Shown: in pieces, positions 61,811 to 64,000 of the stretch | How positions within the stretch are numbered: position 1 is the stretch's first letter | How the letters are laid out: each line of letters opens with the position of its first letter | DNA from: Leptospira sp. WS4.C2 | Lineage (GTDB): Bacteria > Spirochaetota > Leptospiria > Leptospirales > Leptospiraceae | Assembly: GCF_040833985.1 (NCBI RefSeq) | Contig: NZ_CP162139.1 | Span: 2,814,501 to 2,878,500 of the forward strand | DNA: 64,000 bases | Direction: 5' to 3' | The notes under the pieces: model-generated | What the model saw: the letters and a program-made list of their open reading frames with translations, nothing else | Database searches by the model: none | What the model was told of the DNA's origin: nothing | Translations under genes and position numbers: made by a program

Positions 61811-64000
61811 TTATTTTCGCCGAAGTTCTAAGAGTCGAGCAAATAATATATTGTTTTCTTTGTGGTAGGGGCGCCGGAGTTGTACCCGCTCAGAATAGTC
61901 ATAAGCGGCAGAAAAATCACCATGTTCATACAAAGCTTCCGCAATGTAAAATAACGTTAGGCTATCAGAAGGATTCTTTTGGACATATTGGACAGCAAAC
62001 TCTAAAGGAAATGCAGACATCCTGTGTTCCGTATATAAATAGATTTTTTGAACCGATAGAGGGGCATCATGGATCGAGTCAAAATGACTGGAAATCATTC
62101 GTTCCACATCTGCCCATTTTTTTTGTTTGTAGAGTGTCAGTGCACGTAAATATACAAAATGTTTTGGATGATTTGGTGGAACATGGACCGGAGACCCCTC
62201 TCCCGTATATTCCACTCGGATCAAGGATAAATCATCAATCAATTCCCCATGACTTTTAATCGAATCCCGAATGGCTTCTAAATCGCCCCCACCCTCTAGT
62301 GTAGTCTTAAGAAACAATGCGTCATCTTCATTGACTTCCATCTCAATTTCGGAGCCGATCAATATATCATCTCGTCCATCAGAGCCAATTAACAACAAAT
62401 CCCCCTTCTCTAGTTGGAAGGTGTTGATTTGAAGGGCTTTTTTCGATGCCAAAAGACCTAACTTCGCACAAACATAGTTATGCGGTAAGAAAAAAGTACG
62501 TTCATTTCGATATATTACAGGCCTTGGGTGTTCGGCATTTAAAAAATAGAAAAAACCAGTTTCATCATCAATCAAACAAAGGAACATGGAGATGAGCATG
62601 GATCCGTCAAAGGTTACTAAAGTGTTGTGTAATTCAATGTATGCATTACTAACCCATTTTTCTGGTGTGATATCGCGCACTTCATCAGACTGACCATTTC
62701 TTTTAATAATGGCTTCAAATACTGATCCAATAACAAGAGCACCGCTAGCACCTTGCATCGACTTACCCATTGCATCGCCATTCAAAACAACGATATACTT
62801 TTTGTTCTGCAACTGAATTGAAGAAGAGACACATAGATCACCACCAATTTCAGAATTCCATTGTTTATAAGAAAACTTTTTCTTTTGTTCCGTTAGGAAC
62901 TGAATATTCATGTTGGATGAAGTAGCAAGGTTTTGAGTTAAGGGTTCAATAAGTAGTGAAGCTAAAAAATAATCTCCATCTTGTTGTTCTTTTAAACCTT
63001 TTACTTCGGTCAATGCAAAGTTTAACTCTTTGGTTCTTTCATCAACTTTTTGTTCCAAATTAGTATAAAGAAGAGAGTTTTCGATAGATACAGCAATCTG
63101 CGAAGACAATATCTTTAGGATTTCTACGCGACCGGGCGTAAATGCATCAGTTGTTAAATTATTTTCTAAATAGACTATACCAACTACCGTTCCATGACTT
63201 AAGATTGGGTAACAAAGTAATGACTTAGGAAGATTGGATTTTACATAAGGGTCGTTTTTAAAATCACCCTCTCTTGCTGCATCCCCACAAATCACAACAA
63301 GGCCAGTCCTAACCACATAACCGATGATTTGCGAAGGAATTTTGTTTTGGTTTACATAGGCGACTGGTTCTAGAAAATCGATATCAAATGGAGAATCTGA
63401 ATACACCGAAACAGATTCATTTTCCGCTTCCGATTCTGCAAGCACCTGCCAACCAGAATCAGACTTAAGTATAAAGTATCCCCTCTCTGCACCTGCATTT
63501 TCAATCAGGATCTTCATCATTTTTTCCAAAAGACGATTGAGTTGGATTTCCCCTGAGATAGTTTGAGATGCTTTGATAACTGTATTGATGTCTAAGGTGG
63601 AACCTACATCACCGAAAATATCTTTTGTTGTGCTAAAGAGAGAAAGACTATCTGTCGAATCAGTTCGGAAGTTTCTTCCAATATATTTTTTCAAAGATAT
63701 GTGATCTAATTCTAATTGTTTTACCTTTGACAAGAATCCATATTTTCCGTATCTATAATGAGCTTCCACCAAATGTAAGTTACTATACTGTTCGAATCCT
63801 GTCTCTTTCCACATTCGAACCAAAAACTCATTTGCAATGGCTTCTTCTAAAATAAAATTCGATTCACGTGCAGAAGAGATTGCCGCCTTACAAGCGATCA
63901 CTGCCTGCGTTTTTTGGTTAGCGATATACAATAATAACGCTGAAATAATTTCATATTTATGACCAAAATTATCGGGAGAACTTTTCGCCCATACCTTCAT
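61811..64000 (-). CDS. GAF plus SpoIIE-type phosphatase protein (5' end outside window)
   Basis: The frame is open to the right edge, so the N-terminus is probably cut; 729 residues are visible. The visible start is helical and resembles the linker that precedes GAF in large AAA/kinase signalling proteins (EAHYRYGKYGFLSKVKQLE). A GAF domain is at about 150-310 (GAERGYFILKSDSGWQVLAE, LLCYPILSHGTVVGIVYLEN). A coiled coil follows, then a PP2C/SpoIIE-like domain at about 340-560 (SEIGGDLCVSS, NGDAMGKSMQGASGALVIG, LIGSDGRDDILIG). The last 130 residues are TPR-like (FVYLRALTLYKQKKWADVER, LFYIAEALYEHGDFSAAYDY). It is the first visible gene of the right-hand run. Confidence 0.85.
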   Translation of the reverse strand: MKVWAKSSPDNFGHKYEIISALLLYIANQKTQAVIACKAAISSARESNFILEEAIANEFLVRMWKETGFEQYSNLHLVEAHYRYGKYGFLSKVKQLELDHISLKKYIGRNFRTDSTDSLSLFSTTKDIFGDVGSTLDINTVIKASQTISGEIQLNRLLEKMMKILIENAGAERGYFILKSDSGWQVLAESEAENESVSVYSDSPFDIDFLEPVAYVNQNKIPSQIIGYVVRTGLVVICGDAAREGDFKNDPYVKSNLPKSLLCYPILSHGTVVGIVYLENNLTTDAFTPGRVEILKILSSQIAVSIENSLLYTNLEQKVDERTKELNFALTEVKGLKEQQDGDYFLASLLIEPLTQNLATSSNMNIQFLTEQKKKFSYKQWNSEIGGDLCVSSSIQLQNKKYIVVLNGDAMGKSMQGASGALVIGSVFEAIIKRNGQSDEVRDITPEKWVSNAYIELHNTLVTFDGSMLISMFLCLIDDETGFFYFLNAEHPRPVIYRNERTFFLPHNYVCAKLGLLASKKALQINTFQLEKGDLLLIGSDGRDDILIGSEIEMEVNEDDALFLKTTLEGGGDLEAIRDSIKSHGELIDDLSLIRVEYTGEGSPVHVPPNHPKHFVYLRALTLYKQKKWADVERMISSHFDSIHDAPLSVQKIYLYTEHRMSAFPLEFAVQYVQKNPSDSLTLFYIAEALYEHGDFSAAYDYSERVQLRRPYHKENNILFARLLELRRK

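Noticed and set aside
1..64000. tRNA or rRNA genes
   Set aside because: No intergenic gap shows a cloverleaf-compatible sequence with a GTTCRA T-loop, or conserved rRNA stretches.

Overview
This window is almost certainly from a Leptospira chromosome, most likely of a saprophytic (L. biflexa-like) lineage. The evidence is the low-GC, AT-biased codon use; the many lipoproteins with spirochete-type lipoboxes (L-F-F-G-C, F-E-S-C, F-Q-A-C); the NHL-repeat and beta-helix lipoproteins; and the density of bacterial signalling proteins: cyclase, SpoIIE-type phosphatases, histidine kinases and AraC regulators with membrane sensor domains. This is judged from family knowledge, not from a database search. 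About 60 genes are supported, two of them cut by the window edges. I see no tRNA, rRNA, CRISPR array, complete insertion sequence or prophage.

Layout. (1) 1-9709: a translation/core block on the minus strand (partial TPR protein, rpsA, cmk, aroA). A 5-kb insert between cmk and aroA carries a histidine kinase, a thermolysin-like exported peptidase, a small secreted protein and a membrane-anchored AraC regulator. (2) 9761-14948: a large cyclic-nucleotide-binding protein, a thioredoxin-reductase-like flavoprotein whose start codon lies inside a perfect hairpin, and small Leptospira-type proteins. (3) 14945-31366: a long minus-strand run of housekeeping genes. In transcription order these are a small membrane protein, rpsB, tsf, pyrH, frr, uppS, cdsA, dxr, rseP, proS, trpB, trpA, a CHASE2 adenylate cyclase, dxs and a TPR protein. 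It links translation, isoprenoid/undecaprenyl synthesis, phospholipid synthesis and envelope-stress proteolysis.

(4) 31367-43011 is an accessory region. It holds a GC-rich dispersed repeat (three copies, one inverted), and a 95-bp exact direct repeat that brackets a GlxA-type regulator and two HD-domain proteins. It also holds several small regulator/enzyme pairs (VOC plus AraC-GyrI, SnoaL-like plus TetR), an SGNH hydrolase, a DUF1330 protein with a decayed DJ-1/PfpI gene tail beside it, an NHL-repeat lipoprotein, and a REC-PAS protein. (5) 43264-51437 is signalling and redox: a chemotaxis receptor, a GGDEF-PilZ protein, a sulfide/persulfide detoxification cluster (rhodanese, ETHE1-type dioxygenase, half-size TauE/SafE transporter) with a CsoR/CstR-like operator, an exported MsrA, an HATPase-HDOD fusion and a TRIC-type channel. 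(6) 51524-54601 is a 1025-residue lipoprotein with a predicted beta-helix. (7) 54648-64000 is a tightly packed minus-strand run of ten genes with overlaps or gaps of a few bases. It contains two SpoIIE-type phosphatases (one with a cyclic-nucleotide sensor, one with GAF and TPR), a 7TM-PAS histidine kinase, a bactofilin, a free-standing copy of the tail domain usually fused to adenylate cyclases, AcpS, a PlsC-like acyltransferase, an SDR, a cupin and a beta-propeller lipoprotein.

Themes: cAMP is a likely second messenger, with one cyclase and two proteins bearing cyclic-nucleotide domains in the same 64 kb. Envelope lipid genes are repeatedly placed beside signalling genes. The most unusual structures are the repeat-bracketed GlxA/HD module, the persulfide cluster with an operator but no regulator gene, the start-codon hairpin at 12346-12378 and the collinear signalling/lipid run at the right end.
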